Source: Ligilactobacillus sp. WC1T17 (GTDB taxonomy: Bacteria > Bacillota > Bacilli > Lactobacillales > Lactobacillaceae). Taken from it: 64,000 nucleotides of DNA. Positions 56,183 through 64,000 of this stretch are shown here, piece after piece. The DNA lies in the NCBI GenBank assembly GCA_900110005.1, contig FOCC01000007.1:57192-121191 (forward strand), in the 5' to 3' direction. The position numbers and the translations under genes were made by a program. The notes below the pieces were generated by a model. The model was not told the DNA's origin and made no database searches. It saw only the letters and a list, made by a program, of their open reading frames with translations. Position 1 is the stretch's first letter, and every line of letters begins with the position of its first letter.

Positions 56183-57121
56183 TCATTCGGTTGGATGCCG
56201 CTCGCCTAACTGGAAATCAGCACTGTGTTCAAACATATACTTAACGGTGATTGGCTTTTTGCCGGTTAATTTGGTGAAATCACTCACCGCAACATCTAAA
56301 AAGCCTTCCCGAACCGTAGTCCCAAAGGTCACCATTCCTTCAGATGTTGCTTGAATCGGACTATGCGTAAAATCACCGTCTGTATTGCGGGGAACTCCAA
56401 TCGCATCAAAATAGGCATACAATTCTTCATCAGTCTTTTTGATATACTTAATCTGGTTATGTGTCACTTGGTTAGCCACAGATAAAAAACGGGTATAATC
56501 AAAAGGCTCGCCCCCATTGATATTGAGTACAGCCCGGTGCAACAAATCATTATTCAAAGCACAAGCAGCACTCAAAGCAGCATCTTTGCGGGAAATAAAC
56601 CAAACTCGGCCATCACCCATATTCTTCTCAATGGCATCTTCATGATTATCTACAGCCCTGAAATAATCTGTCACAAAAGCTTCAGCAAATAGCGAATTGC
56701 GCAAAAAGATATAATCTAAAGAGGTATTTTGAATTAAAGCTTCAGTATAGCCGTGATCTTTATTTTCAATGCTGGGATTAAAAGGATTGCCCGCGGATAA
56801 AACAGACGTATAGATAATTTGACCCACATGTCCTTTGACACAAGCATCAATGACATTTTTATGCGCTAAGCGCCGTTTTTCGCCTGCAAAAGGCATGGAA
56901 ATCAGCAAAACTTTATCAGCATTTTGATAAATATCAGCTAATTTATCCGGTTTATTAAAATCAGCAACAGCCGTTTTGATGCCCATCTGAGCATACTTTT
57001 CCAACCTATCAGCCCTGGGTGCGGTAAAAAGCAAATCTTCTTTTGGAATCATCTGCAAAACATCTTCAGCTACTAAAGCGCCAAAATTGCCATCGACCCC
57101 GTTAACGACGATTTTTCGCAT
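56183..57121 (-). CDS. NmrA/QorB-like NAD(P)-binding protein, copy 1
   Basis: 312 residues, atypical short-chain dehydrogenase fold. VNGVDGNFGALVAEDVL is the glycine-rich dinucleotide loop. Resembles NAD(P)H:quinone oxidoreductase 2 (QorB/YtfG) and NmrA-type redox sensors. It shares its length and last segment (TVKYMFEHSADFQ) with the next gene, so the two are a tandem duplicate. Good GGGGGAG site. 12 bases downstream of copy 2, same transcript. Confidence 0.87.
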   Translation of the reverse strand: MRKIVVNGVDGNFGALVAEDVLQMIPKEDLLFTAPRADRLEKYAQMGIKTAVADFNKPDKLADIYQNADKVLLISMPFAGEKRRLAHKNVIDACVKGHVGQIIYTSVLSAGNPFNPSIENKDHGYTEALIQNTSLDYIFLRNSLFAEAFVTDYFRAVDNHEDAIEKNMGDGRVWFISRKDAALSAACALNNDLLHRAVLNINGGEPFDYTRFLSVANQVTHNQIKYIKKTDEELYAYFDAIGVPRNTDGDFTHSPIQATSEGMVTFGTTVREGFLDVAVSDFTKLTGKKPITVKYMFEHSADFQLGERHPTE

Positions 57122-57133
57122 ACCAACTCCCCC

Positions 57134-58075
57134 TTAATTATCCAATGAATGCCGATCGCCGATTTGGAAATCAGCACTGTGTTCGAACATATATTTTACC
57201 GTTAAAGGATCTGAACCCGTAAGTTTTTTGAATTCATTTGTTTTAAGATCCATCTTGCCTTCACGGATAGCTTGGCCGAAGGTAACCATCCCTTCAGAAC
57301 TGTAAGGAGCAGCTGAATGTTCTTGAAACTTGCCGTCTGTTGTCCGTGGAACCCCCATTGCATCAAAAGCTTGATAGGTTTCTTCATCGCTGACTTTTTG
57401 ATAAACGACATGATTGCCACTGGCTTGGTTGCCGATTTCGATAAATTGGCCCAAAGTCATTAATTCAGGCCCGTTGCAGTTAACTACCCGGTAATGCAAA
57501 TCATAGGCTAAAAGAGCATAGGCCACTGCTTTAGCACAATCTTTGCGCGAAATATATGCCATCAATCCATCGCCTTGATTGCTAGTCATCACGCCGCCAT
57601 TTTGGGCGAAACTGTAATAGCTGGTAATCATTGCTTCAGCATATTGAGAATTGCGCAAAAAGATATAGTCTAGTCCGCTATTGATAATGTAATTTTCCGT
57701 GTAGGCATGGTCGATTTTTTCTTTGCTGGGGTTGGTGGGATCGCCGGCATTAACAAGCGAAGTATAGACAATCTTTTGCACGCCGGCCTCTTTAGCCGCA
57801 TCCACCACATTTCGGTGAGCTCTTTGCCGTTTTTCACCGACAAAAGGCATGGAAATCAGTGCCAAGACACTGCCATTTTCAAAGGCCTCTGCCAACCCTT
57901 CCTTATGATTGAAGTCTGTCTGCTTTGTTTCAATGCCCAAGTCAGCATATTTTTGCAAAGCTTCCTTGGAGTATCCACAAAAGACCAGGTTTTTATGTTC
58001 CGTTAATTTCATTAAATATTTCGCTGCTTGAGCACCTAAGTTGCCATCAACACCAGTTAAAATAATTTTTGTCAT
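57134..58075 (-). CDS. NmrA/QorB-like NAD(P)-binding protein, copy 2
   Basis: 313 residues; same fold, LTGVDGNLGAQAAKYLM as nucleotide loop, and YIFLRNSQYAEAMI and TVKYMFEHSADFQ in common with copy 1. Whether it reduces quinones or senses NADP(H) is unknown. First gene of the pair; a LysR gene lies 78 bases upstream on the same strand. Confidence 0.87.
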   Translation of the reverse strand: MTKIILTGVDGNLGAQAAKYLMKLTEHKNLVFCGYSKEALQKYADLGIETKQTDFNHKEGLAEAFENGSVLALISMPFVGEKRQRAHRNVVDAAKEAGVQKIVYTSLVNAGDPTNPSKEKIDHAYTENYIINSGLDYIFLRNSQYAEAMITSYYSFAQNGGVMTSNQGDGLMAYISRKDCAKAVAYALLAYDLHYRVVNCNGPELMTLGQFIEIGNQASGNHVVYQKVSDEETYQAFDAMGVPRTTDGKFQEHSAAPYSSEGMVTFGQAIREGKMDLKTNEFKKLTGSDPLTVKYMFEHSADFQIGDRHSLDN

Positions 58076-58153
58076 TGAAACCGCCTCCGTTTTTTATTTA
58101 CAACCTTAATATATGTGATTTTTTTAACAAATGCAAGCGGTTAATTTATATAC

Positions 58154-59035
58154 TTAAAATAGTTTTTGCCTATGTTGCTTAACCTGATTTAAAAAAGCGG
58201 TCTGCTCTTTTGAAAGAAGCTTTTTAGGATAGGCCAAAAAGATATGATAACTGTGCGGCGAGTCAATGATATCAAGCAATTTAATCCCATAATGCTGCAG
58301 ATTTTGGGCATCGTTTTTGGTAAAAAAGCCGAGTAATTTTTTATTTTTGATTAAAAAAAGCTCACTTTCAATGTCACTTGCTTCACTGGCAATCAGCGGC
58401 GTAAAGCCTCGCTCTTGTGACCTTTTTAACATAATCTGCCGTGACTTTCCCAAGGCTTCCTGCGTTAACATGACCCAAGGATATTGATAAATTTCTTCCA
58501 GCGTGACTTGCATTTTTGGCGCTAGCGGGTGATCTAAACTCACAGCAGCCTGATACTTTCCTTGTGCTAAGTCTAAGCAAGTTAAATCTGATCCAACAAA
58601 AGCCGAATAAAATGCCACCGCAAAATCATAGACCCCTTGCTTCAATTTAGACGCCAATTGACTGAGCTTTTCTTTTTGAACGGTATATTCAAGCTTATTT
58701 TCGCCCAGCAGCCGATCTAAAATGCGCAAATCAAGCAAAGATGCATAGGCAATTTTTACCGGACGCTTAACATTAGCAAACGGCTCCATCACTTGCCTTA
58801 ACTGCTGAAACTGTTTTACGGCCTTAAGTGCATTATGATAGAGAACTTGGCCAGCTTCTGTCAAAGTTACCGGCTTGGTATGGTTGAATAATTGGCAGGA
58901 AAAATACGCCTCTAACTCGTGCACCTGCTGAGAAATACTCGCCTGAGCAACATGATTTTTGGCCCCTGCTTTGGTAAAGCTGCCTAAATCAGCCACATCG
59001 ATAAAATATTGCAATTTTAGAATTGTCAGATTCAT
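58154..59035 (-). CDS. LysR family transcriptional regulator
   Basis: 293 residues. Winged helix at residues about 5-60 (LQYFIDVADLGSFTKAGAKN, VAQASISQQVHELE), then the substrate-binding domain from about 88. The ATG at 59035 lies only about 10 bases from the predicted RNA start (TATAAT right after the pnuC terminator), with a weak ribosome site, so the mRNA leader is very short. By place it may control the NmrA-like genes downstream or pnuC. Confidence 0.9.
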   Translation of the reverse strand: MNLTILKLQYFIDVADLGSFTKAGAKNHVAQASISQQVHELEAYFSCQLFNHTKPVTLTEAGQVLYHNALKAVKQFQQLRQVMEPFANVKRPVKIAYASLLDLRILDRLLGENKLEYTVQKEKLSQLASKLKQGVYDFAVAFYSAFVGSDLTCLDLAQGKYQAAVSLDHPLAPKMQVTLEEIYQYPWVMLTQEALGKSRQIMLKRSQERGFTPLIASEASDIESELFLIKNKKLLGFFTKNDAQNLQHYGIKLLDIIDSPHSYHIFLAYPKKLLSKEQTAFLNQVKQHRQKLF

Positions 59036-59057
59036 CAAACTCTAGCCAATTATAACA

Positions 59058-59083
59058 AAAAAGCCAAGGAACTCCTTGGCTTT
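59058..59083 (-). terminator. Intrinsic terminator of pnuC
   Basis: AAAGCCAAGG / CCTTGGCTTT stem with a 4-base loop and T6 on the minus strand; the LysR gene -10 TATAAT follows within a few bases. Confidence 0.92.
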
Positions 59084-59086
59084 AGC

Positions 59087-59818
59087 TTATGCTTCTTGTT
59101 TAATTGAAGGAGCTGTTTCCATAGGATTGCTCCAAAAACTCAAAGCACTAATCGCATTGATAATATAGTAGATGTACTTGCCGACATTGGCAAAGTTGCC
59201 CTGCACAAAAGCTTTAATTAATTGAACAAAATCATAGAAAAGCCAATATTGCCATTGCATGGTCAACTTCATCGCATTTAGCACATTAGCCCCTAAAGAA
59301 AGCCCAAAGGCAAAGACAATAATCCAAAAGAGCGGTTGACTAGTACCGTCGGCCCAGCCAATCAAGTTTGTGGCAAAGGAAAAAGCAAAACTTAAAATAA
59401 AGATCGCCATAATTGCCAAAATACCCTTCGTCCCCGTCAAAGGCTTTGACGCTTGGTATTTTTCTGTCTTCATCCATTTATTAATTGCAAACGTATAGAT
59501 AATAAACGTTACCGGATAAGTAATGACAGCTGCTTTGTTACCCAAAATATAATCAATTGTACCTGATAAAACAACATTAATAATACCAATAATATTACCC
59601 AGGTTGCTCATCCGTCCTGTCAACCTGGTTGACATGATTGACAAACCTGAGTTAAAAATGGAAATCAAACCAAAAGGTACAAAGACAGCCCAAGCGCCAA
59701 AATGGCCCACATCAGCTAAGGTTTCAGTCAAATAGCCGCTGGCAATAGACGCCGCCACTACAATCGCAATTCCTAATAAATCAAACCATTTAGACTTGGC
59801 AATTTTGTGTAATAACAT
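59087..59818 (-). CDS. pnuC: Nicotinamide riboside transporter PnuC
   Basis: 243 residues, seven membrane segments, fold of the SWEET-like PnuC family. The conserved substrate region NLGNIIGIINVVLSG and QWQYWLFYDFVQL is present. Facilitates uptake of nicotinamide riboside (or a related vitamin), an NAD precursor; lactobacilli often cannot make NAD de novo. Upstream there is a promoter, an inverted repeat and a structured leader (see these), so expression is probably tied to the NAD pool. Confidence 0.92.
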   Translation of the reverse strand: MLLHKIAKSKWFDLLGIAIVVAASIASGYLTETLADVGHFGAWAVFVPFGLISIFNSGLSIMSTRLTGRMSNLGNIIGIINVVLSGTIDYILGNKAAVITYPVTFIIYTFAINKWMKTEKYQASKPLTGTKGILAIMAIFILSFAFSFATNLIGWADGTSQPLFWIIVFAFGLSLGANVLNAMKLTMQWQYWLFYDFVQLIKAFVQGNFANVGKYIYYIINAISALSFWSNPMETAPSIKQEA

Positions 59819-59825
59819 TATAAAA

Positions 59826-59871
59826 CATCTCCTATTTGTTTTTAGCGAGCCGTTTCGGAAGCAACGCTCGT
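59826..59871 (-). promoter_or_regulatory. Structured mRNA leader of pnuC, possible riboswitch
   Basis: Hairpin AACGAGC-GTT ... AAC-G-GCTCGCT (59871-59844) with loop GCTTCCGA, followed by an A-rich linker and the AGGAG ribosome site (59833-59829). The loop bases TTCC (59860-59857) can pair with GGAG of that site, giving a possible H-type pseudoknot that would hide it. No T run follows, so it is not a terminator. An NAD+-II riboswitch class is known upstream of pnuC in Lactobacillales; I cannot confirm that this is one. Confidence 0.45.
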
Positions 59872-59881
59872 TAATTAATTT

Positions 59882-59894
59882 GTGTACATTACAC
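59882..59894 (-). promoter_or_regulatory. Inverted repeat at the pnuC transcription start
   Basis: GTGTA-ATG-TACAC (perfect 5-bp arms), at about +3 to +15. A possible operator, for example for a NiaR-type repressor, which controls niacin-family transport in Firmicutes. Confidence 0.45.
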
Positions 59895-59903
59895 TTAAAA
59901 TAA

Positions 59904-59931
59904 AGTTTATCACTACAGCGAAAATATGCAA
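59904..59931 (-). promoter_or_regulatory. Promoter of pnuC
   Basis: Minus strand: -35 TTGCAT (59931-59926), 16-base spacer, extended -10 TGA-TAAACT (TAAACT at 59909-59904). Leader about 79 bases. Confidence 0.62.
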
Positions 59932-59981
59932 TAGTTTTAGCTAAAAAAAGTCTTAATAACCTAATATAATCACTATCTTCA

Positions 59982-59993
59982 TTGAAATTTCAA
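59982..59993. promoter_or_regulatory. 12-bp perfect palindrome upstream of NmrA-like copy 3
   Basis: TTGAAATTTCAA. It lies about 70 bases before the plus-strand gene and could be an operator; TTGAAA, 16-base spacer, TAAAAC may serve as a promoter here. Confidence 0.35.
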
Positions 59994-60063
59994 AGTAAAA
60001 TGATAAAACGGTTCATTTCACCAAGTACAATGTAGTTAGGAAACTATACAAGGAGTGATTCAT

Positions 60064-60912
60064 ATGAATATTTTAGTTACAAACTCCTCGGGACGCTATA
60101 GCCGCTTGGCATTAAATTTTTTGCAGCAGCTGGCTCCTGAGGCCAACCTTTTTTGCCTCATCCAAGATGAAAAAGATGCCGTTTCGCTAGAAGCCCGCGG
60201 CATTAATGTGCGGGTGGCCGATTATTTCAATAAAGCTTCCCTCATCCGCGGCTTGAAAGATATTGACCGCGTTTTGCTTGTTTCACTCCCTACCCCTGGT
60301 ATTCAACAAAATTTTATCGAAGCTGCTGACATGGCCGGTGTCAAATTTATCGCTTATACCAGTTTAGCCGGACTTAAATTTGACCGGATGGGCTTTCAAG
60401 TCGACCATCAAGCCACTGAAGATATGATTTCTGCCAGCAAAATTGACCATACTTATTTGCGCAACGGCTGGTACTTGGAAAACTGCCAGCCTTACTTAAA
60501 AACTGCCGTAAAGACGGGGAAATTTTGGTATGTGGCTGATCAGGGAACGGTATCTTTTGCCTTGCGGCGCGAATTTGCCGAAGCTGGAGCTAGACTGATT
60601 TTGCAAGAACAGCCTAAGCGTCATATCACTTTGACAAGATGGGCTTATTCTTACCCTGAAATTGGCCAAGCCTTGGCTTTGGCTTGCCAAAAAGATTTAG
60701 AAATCAAAGCCGTCGATGCAGATACCTTCATCACCTACCTCACCCAAGCCGGTGTTCCTAGCAAGCACGCCTATAAAGAACTGACATTTCAGCAATATGT
60801 CAAAGCTGGCCACAATGGCGAAGAATTATCTGATCAGCGGGTCTTAGAAGACGTCTTGGGTCGCAAACTTGAGCCTTTTGCTGAAATCGTTAAAGAAGTT
60901 ATCCGTAACTAA
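60064..60912 (+). CDS. NmrA/QorB-like NAD(P)-binding protein, copy 3
   Basis: 282 residues, more distant from copies 1 and 2. The N-terminus MNILVTNSSGRYSRLALNFL has a changed glycine loop (NSSGRYS instead of GVDGNFG), so cofactor use may differ. THTYLRNGWYLEN-type segment (seen as HTYLRNGWYLEN) matches QorB. ATG with AGGAG 8 bases upstream; a GTG three codons earlier is inside that site. Divergent from pnuC. Confidence 0.85.
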   Translation: MNILVTNSSGRYSRLALNFLQQLAPEANLFCLIQDEKDAVSLEARGINVRVADYFNKASLIRGLKDIDRVLLVSLPTPGIQQNFIEAADMAGVKFIAYTSLAGLKFDRMGFQVDHQATEDMISASKIDHTYLRNGWYLENCQPYLKTAVKTGKFWYVADQGTVSFALRREFAEAGARLILQEQPKRHITLTRWAYSYPEIGQALALACQKDLEIKAVDADTFITYLTQAGVPSKHAYKELTFQQYVKAGHNGEELSDQRVLEDVLGRKLEPFAEIVKEVIRN

Positions 60913-60939
60913 AAGCTAGTTTTACTAGCTTTTTTTTAT
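60911..60939 (+). terminator. Intrinsic terminator of NmrA-like copy 3
   Basis: AAAAGCTAGT, TTT, ACTAGCTTTTTTT right after the stop codon. Confidence 0.9.
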
Positions 60940-60987
60940 TACAAAGAAGCTTATAATAAAAACAATTATTTAGTAAGGAATGATTTT

Positions 60988-61722
60988 ATGAAACCTTTAA
61001 TCGCTATCGGCGCGATTCCCTATGATTACGCCCGCGAGCAGCATGCTAATAATAAGCTTTACTACATTCCTCAAGGCTATGTTCATGCCGTCACACAAGC
61101 CGGGGGAATTCCCATCGTCGTCCCGCCCTTTACCAACGCTTTAGACACCAATGTCAAGGAACTGCTGCAGCGGGTTAACGGCCTTTTACTGGCAGGGGGC
61201 AGCGACGTTTCGCCTTTAAATTATCATGAAGAGCCCCATCAAAAATTAGGCAGTATTAATGAACGCCGCGATCAAGCTGAGCTTTCACTGGTAAAACAGG
61301 CTATAGCCCTAAATTTGCCGATTTTAGGCATCTGTCGTGGGCTACAGCTTATCAATGTCGCTTTAGGCGGCAATTTATATCAAGATTTGAGTGAAAATAC
61401 CGCCTTTTATATTAAGCACCAGCAATATGGCACTAATTGGGAAACACCTACCCACTCTGTCACACTACCGGTCAAAGGCACTGTTTTAGACAAAGTCTTC
61501 AAAGACACTAAACCTTTGGTAAACTCTTTGCACCACCAGGCTGTCAAAGACTTGGGAACTGGATTAAGGGTTATTGCCCAAAGCCAAGATAATTTAATTG
61601 AAGCCGTTGATATGCCAAAATACGGTAAATTACTAGCAGTGCAATGGCATCCTGAAGCCCAATACCTTCATAATCCGCATCAATTAGCCATTTTCCAATG
61701 GCTAATTAACCAAGCCCAGTAA
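60988..61722 (+). CDS. Class I glutamine-amidotransferase-type hydrolase (gamma-glutamyl-GABA hydrolase family)
   Basis: 244 residues. Catalytic cysteine in LGICRGLQLINVALGG and histidine-glutamate in VQWHPEAQ, as in PuuD and Peptidase C26 proteins. Cleaves gamma-glutamyl bonds; the real substrate is unknown since no putrescine pathway genes are near. TAAGGA site before the ATG. Confidence 0.9.
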   Translation: MKPLIAIGAIPYDYAREQHANNKLYYIPQGYVHAVTQAGGIPIVVPPFTNALDTNVKELLQRVNGLLLAGGSDVSPLNYHEEPHQKLGSINERRDQAELSLVKQAIALNLPILGICRGLQLINVALGGNLYQDLSENTAFYIKHQQYGTNWETPTHSVTLPVKGTVLDKVFKDTKPLVNSLHHQAVKDLGTGLRVIAQSQDNLIEAVDMPKYGKLLAVQWHPEAQYLHNPHQLAIFQWLINQAQ

Positions 61723-61757
61723 TAAAAAATGTCTTGGATTTCTCCAAGACATTTTTT
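61723..61757. terminator. Bidirectional terminator between the hydrolase gene and oppA
   Basis: AAAAAATGTCTTGGA, loop TTTC, TCCAAGACATTTTTT between converging genes. Confidence 0.93.
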
Positions 61758-61759
61758 GT

Positions 61760-63369
61760 TTATTTAATGGTGACATTGCGATAAAAGACAACCGTCCCAT
61801 ATGGTGAAATTTGGAAATGCTTGACTTTGGAATTAAGCAGATAAGCCATTTCACCTTGGTAAATCGGTGCGGTAAAGGCATCTTGTTTAATCAGTACTTT
61901 TTCAGCTGAAATCAACGTTTGCCAACGTTTTGTCTCTTTAGTGGCATAGGTGGTAGCAGCCCGATTAAGCAGGTTCCAGAAGTTTTGGTTCTTGTAATCA
62001 TCATCTAAATGATACTGGCCGCCATCTGATATATAGTTGACCGGGTCAGCGTAATCCGGCTGCCAAGTTCCATAAACAATGTCAAAATCATAGTTTGTCG
62101 TATTAGCCAACCGCGCCTTCAAAGGAATGGAGCGCACCTTAACTGTTAAGCCGGTTAAATTTTTTTGCAGTTGGCTTTGCATATATTCTCCCACCCGCTT
62201 GGAATCAGTCGTATCCGACGTTAAAATTCCCAGGGTAATTTGTTTTTTACCTAATTCAGTTTGGGCTAACTTCCATTGTTTTTTAGCTTCTTTTAAGTTA
62301 TACGTCAGCATATTGCCAGCATCTTGGCGATAATCATGGTCCGTTGCTGTATTATATGCAAAGTTCTTAGGCACAATACCATTTAAGGGCTGGCCTGCAT
62401 ATAAAACATTTTTGACGAGCATTTTTTTGTCAAAAGCTTGGGCAATGGCTTTTCGCAAATGAACATTAGCGGTGTTGGTCCGTCTCAAATTAAAGGCAAA
62501 ATACCCGATTAAGGGCGTGGCCTTAGTGTGATAGCCGGCCGTCGTCTTATATTGGTTGATATAATCCGTCGATAAGGCGGTATAATCCAATTTTTTCGTT
62601 TGGTAAAGCTTAGCAGCAGTTGAAGTATCTTTTTCAACATGAACTTTGACCTCTTTGAGCTTTACATCTTTTTTAGCATAATAGTACTTATTCTTGACAT
62701 AACTCCATGTTAAATTAGTCCCTGTCCATTTGGTAACCGTAAAAGGCCCATTATAAACAGCTTTGGTGGCTGTTGTTCCGTAATTTTTGCCATATTTAGC
62801 GGCAATTTTTTGATCTTGCGGATAAAAAGGCGCCCCCGTAAGTAATTCAGGCAGGTAAGAAATCGGCGCTTCTAAAGTGACCTGCAGGGTGTATTTATCC
62901 AAGGCTTTAACACCCAACGTTTTAACGTCTTGGCCTTCTTTAGCAATGGCGGTCCCATTTTTGATAGCTTTAAACCGCTGAGAATTAGGCGAAGCCGTCG
63001 TGGGGTCGACTGTTTTTTGCCAAGCATAAACATAATCGCCAGCCGTTACAGCATCACCGTTTGACCATTTAGCATCTTTGCGCAAGGTAAAAGTATACGT
63101 CTTTTTATCTGATGAAACCTTAACCTTGCTGGCCCCCGCTAAAACCGGCTTATTTTTTGATTGAAACGGTACAAACCTTCATAAGTATTCTGCATAGCTT
63201 CAAGACTAGTTGTATCCGAATAATCACTCGGATCAAGTGTCGCCATTTCAGCCATAACAGCGGTACTAAGTACTTGTTTAGTGGTTGTTTGTGTGGTTTG
63301 CTTATTTCCACATGCTGCCAAAAGTAAAGCACTGCCGGCTACGGTCAAAGCAAGTAGTTTTTTCCCCAT
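61760..63369 (-). pseudogene. Oligopeptide-binding lipoprotein OppA-like, frameshifted
   Basis: Substrate-binding protein of an ABC peptide importer, in two frames. Residues 1 to about 71 (ATG 63369) have a lipoprotein signal with lipobox LLAAC, then QVLSTAVMAEMATLDPSDYS and YEGLYRFNQK. At a run of six T on the plus strand (63153-63158; A6 in the message) the frame is lost and stops 5 codons later; one more A restores NKPVLAGASKVKVSSDKKTY and the rest to 61760 (TYTFTLRKDAKWSNGD, YFAFNLRRTN, YGTWQPDYADPVNY). The repaired product would be 536 residues, normal for OppA. It may be a true mutation, a sequencing error or slippage on A6. The part from 63085 down appears as an intact frame of 441 codons but lacks the signal peptide. 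No opp permease genes are next to it. Confidence 0.88.
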
Positions 63370-63471
63370 CTAAGATCCTTTCCTTCTTAAAAAATTTTTA
63401 GTATTTTCTTTATTATATTTTTCAAAATGTTTCCTGTCCATTAATAAGACTTAAGCTTGCTGATTGAACAC

Positions 63472-63503
63472 AAAAAGCCTAGGAGCTTAACTCCTAGGCT
63501 TTA
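63472..63503 (-). terminator. Intrinsic terminator of the chemotaxis protein gene
   Basis: AAAGCCTAGGAG, 5-base loop, CTCCTAGGCTTTTT on the minus strand, 8 bases after the stop. Confidence 0.92.
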
Positions 63504-63511
63504 ATTAAGCT

Positions 63512-64000
63512 TTACTTTTTGGCATCAAAAGTGAACTTATTTGTTTCTGATTGCAAGTTGTTAGCAACATCTTTCAATTCGCCCACATAGCCTGTGAATT
63601 CATCCATCGTTGCCAAAACTTCTTCGGCATTAGCTGAAACTTCTTGCGTACCAGCCGCATTTTCTTCCGTAGAAGCAGAAACACTTTCCAAACCTTCCAA
63701 CACGTCAGCTTGAACTTTTTCAATCCGGTTTGAAGCTTCCGTGATGCCGGCAACGTGTTCAACCATCTTATTGTTGCGCTGGTAAACTTCGTTAGTCGAC
63801 CTGATAGCGCTGATGATTAAATCAGTCTGCTTCTTGCCACCGTCAATGGAAGTCTTGGTCTGATCAACCATTTCAGTAGACTGTTGTTGAATATTGTCGA
63901 TGATTGTGGCAATTTCCTTAGTTGACGAAGCACTTTGTTCTGCCAGCTTTCTGATTTCGGCAGCCACAACGGAGAAGCCTTTGCCGGCTTCACCGGCACT
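63512..64000 (-). CDS. Methyl-accepting chemotaxis protein, C-terminal part
   Basis: Partial; 162 C-terminal residues are visible and the N-terminal sensor lies beyond the right edge. The signalling-domain tip EAGKGFSVVAAEIRKLAEQS is nearly invariant in MCPs and contacts CheA and CheW. The remaining helix carries the methylation-type Glu/Gln pairs (EASNRIEK, VSASTEENAAGTQE). MCPs are rare in lactobacilli and imply flagellar motility. No che or flagellar genes are in the window. Confidence 0.95.
   Translation of the reverse strand, partial: SAGEAGKGFSVVAAEIRKLAEQSASSTKEIATIIDNIQQQSTEMVDQTKTSIDGGKKQTDLIISAIRSTNEVYQRNNKMVEHVAGITEASNRIEKVQADVLEGLESVSASTEENAAGTQEVSANAEEVLATMDEFTGYVGELKDVANNLQSETNKFTFDAKK

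Noticed and set aside
59844..59871. Terminator upstream of pnuC
   Set aside because: Stable hairpin but followed by A-rich sequence, not T; better explained as a leader structure.

Overview
The window looks like the chromosome of a low-GC Gram-positive of the order Lactobacillales, most likely family Lactobacillaceae. The protein families, the strong AGGAGG-type ribosome binding sites with frequent GTG/TTG starts, the HrcA/CIRCE heat-shock control, HPr kinase, ComFA/ComFC, KimA, DarA and the tsaB-rimI-tsaD-ABC-F-rex-CPBP-groES-groEL gene order (as in Bacillus) all fit. A methyl-accepting chemotaxis protein at the right edge hints at a motile lactobacillus (a Liquorilactobacillus- or Ligilactobacillus-like lineage is a guess). 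Almost all genes lie on the minus strand. I see no rRNA, CRISPR array, insertion sequence or prophage.

Left part (1-23.3 kb): whiA(partial)-yvcK-rapZ; L-serine dehydratase sdaAB-sdaAA; luxS; uvrB-uvrA; phosphoglucomutase; hprK-lgt; a PspC/4-TM holin-like pair; a MinJ-like PDZ membrane protein beside ftsE-ftsX; prfB with its programmed +1 frameshift; secA; hpf; comFA-comFC. It covers DNA repair, cell division, secretion, translation and competence, plus sugar-phosphate control.

Middle (23.3-46 kb): a YigZ-family gene, tagO, the potassium importer kimA, groES-groEL under two CIRCE elements, a CPBP protease, rex, an ABC-F ATPase, tsaD-rimI-tsaB, an acyl-ACP thioesterase, the replication and repair block dnaX-ebfC-recR-yaaL-tmk-darA-holB-yabA-rsmI, SRP RNA, tadA, an rRNA-type methyltransferase, tRNA-Arg(CCU), a DUF3284 protein and a DEAD-box helicase. 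Two c-di-AMP-linked proteins (KimA, DarA) lie in this part.

Right part (46-64 kb) is more accessory: bioY behind a BirA-like operator; a CHY zinc-finger protein; an 878-residue protein ending in a macrodomain; a DHA2 drug exporter; a YjbR protein, a glutathione peroxidase and a candidate plus-strand small RNA between them; a decayed HhH-GPD DNA glycosylase beside a MATE transporter; glpK with an apparent cre site; two tandem NmrA-like NAD(P)-binding proteins, a LysR regulator, pnuC with a structured leader, and a third NmrA-like gene; a glutamine-amidotransferase-type hydrolase; an oppA-like gene broken by one base in an A6 run; and the chemotaxis protein fragment.

The observations most worth following are the possible small RNA (about 51893-52006), the multidomain macrodomain protein, the pnuC leader with a possible Shine-Dalgarno pseudoknot, the His-to-Tyr change at the presumed PTS phosphorylation site of GlpK, and the two broken genes.
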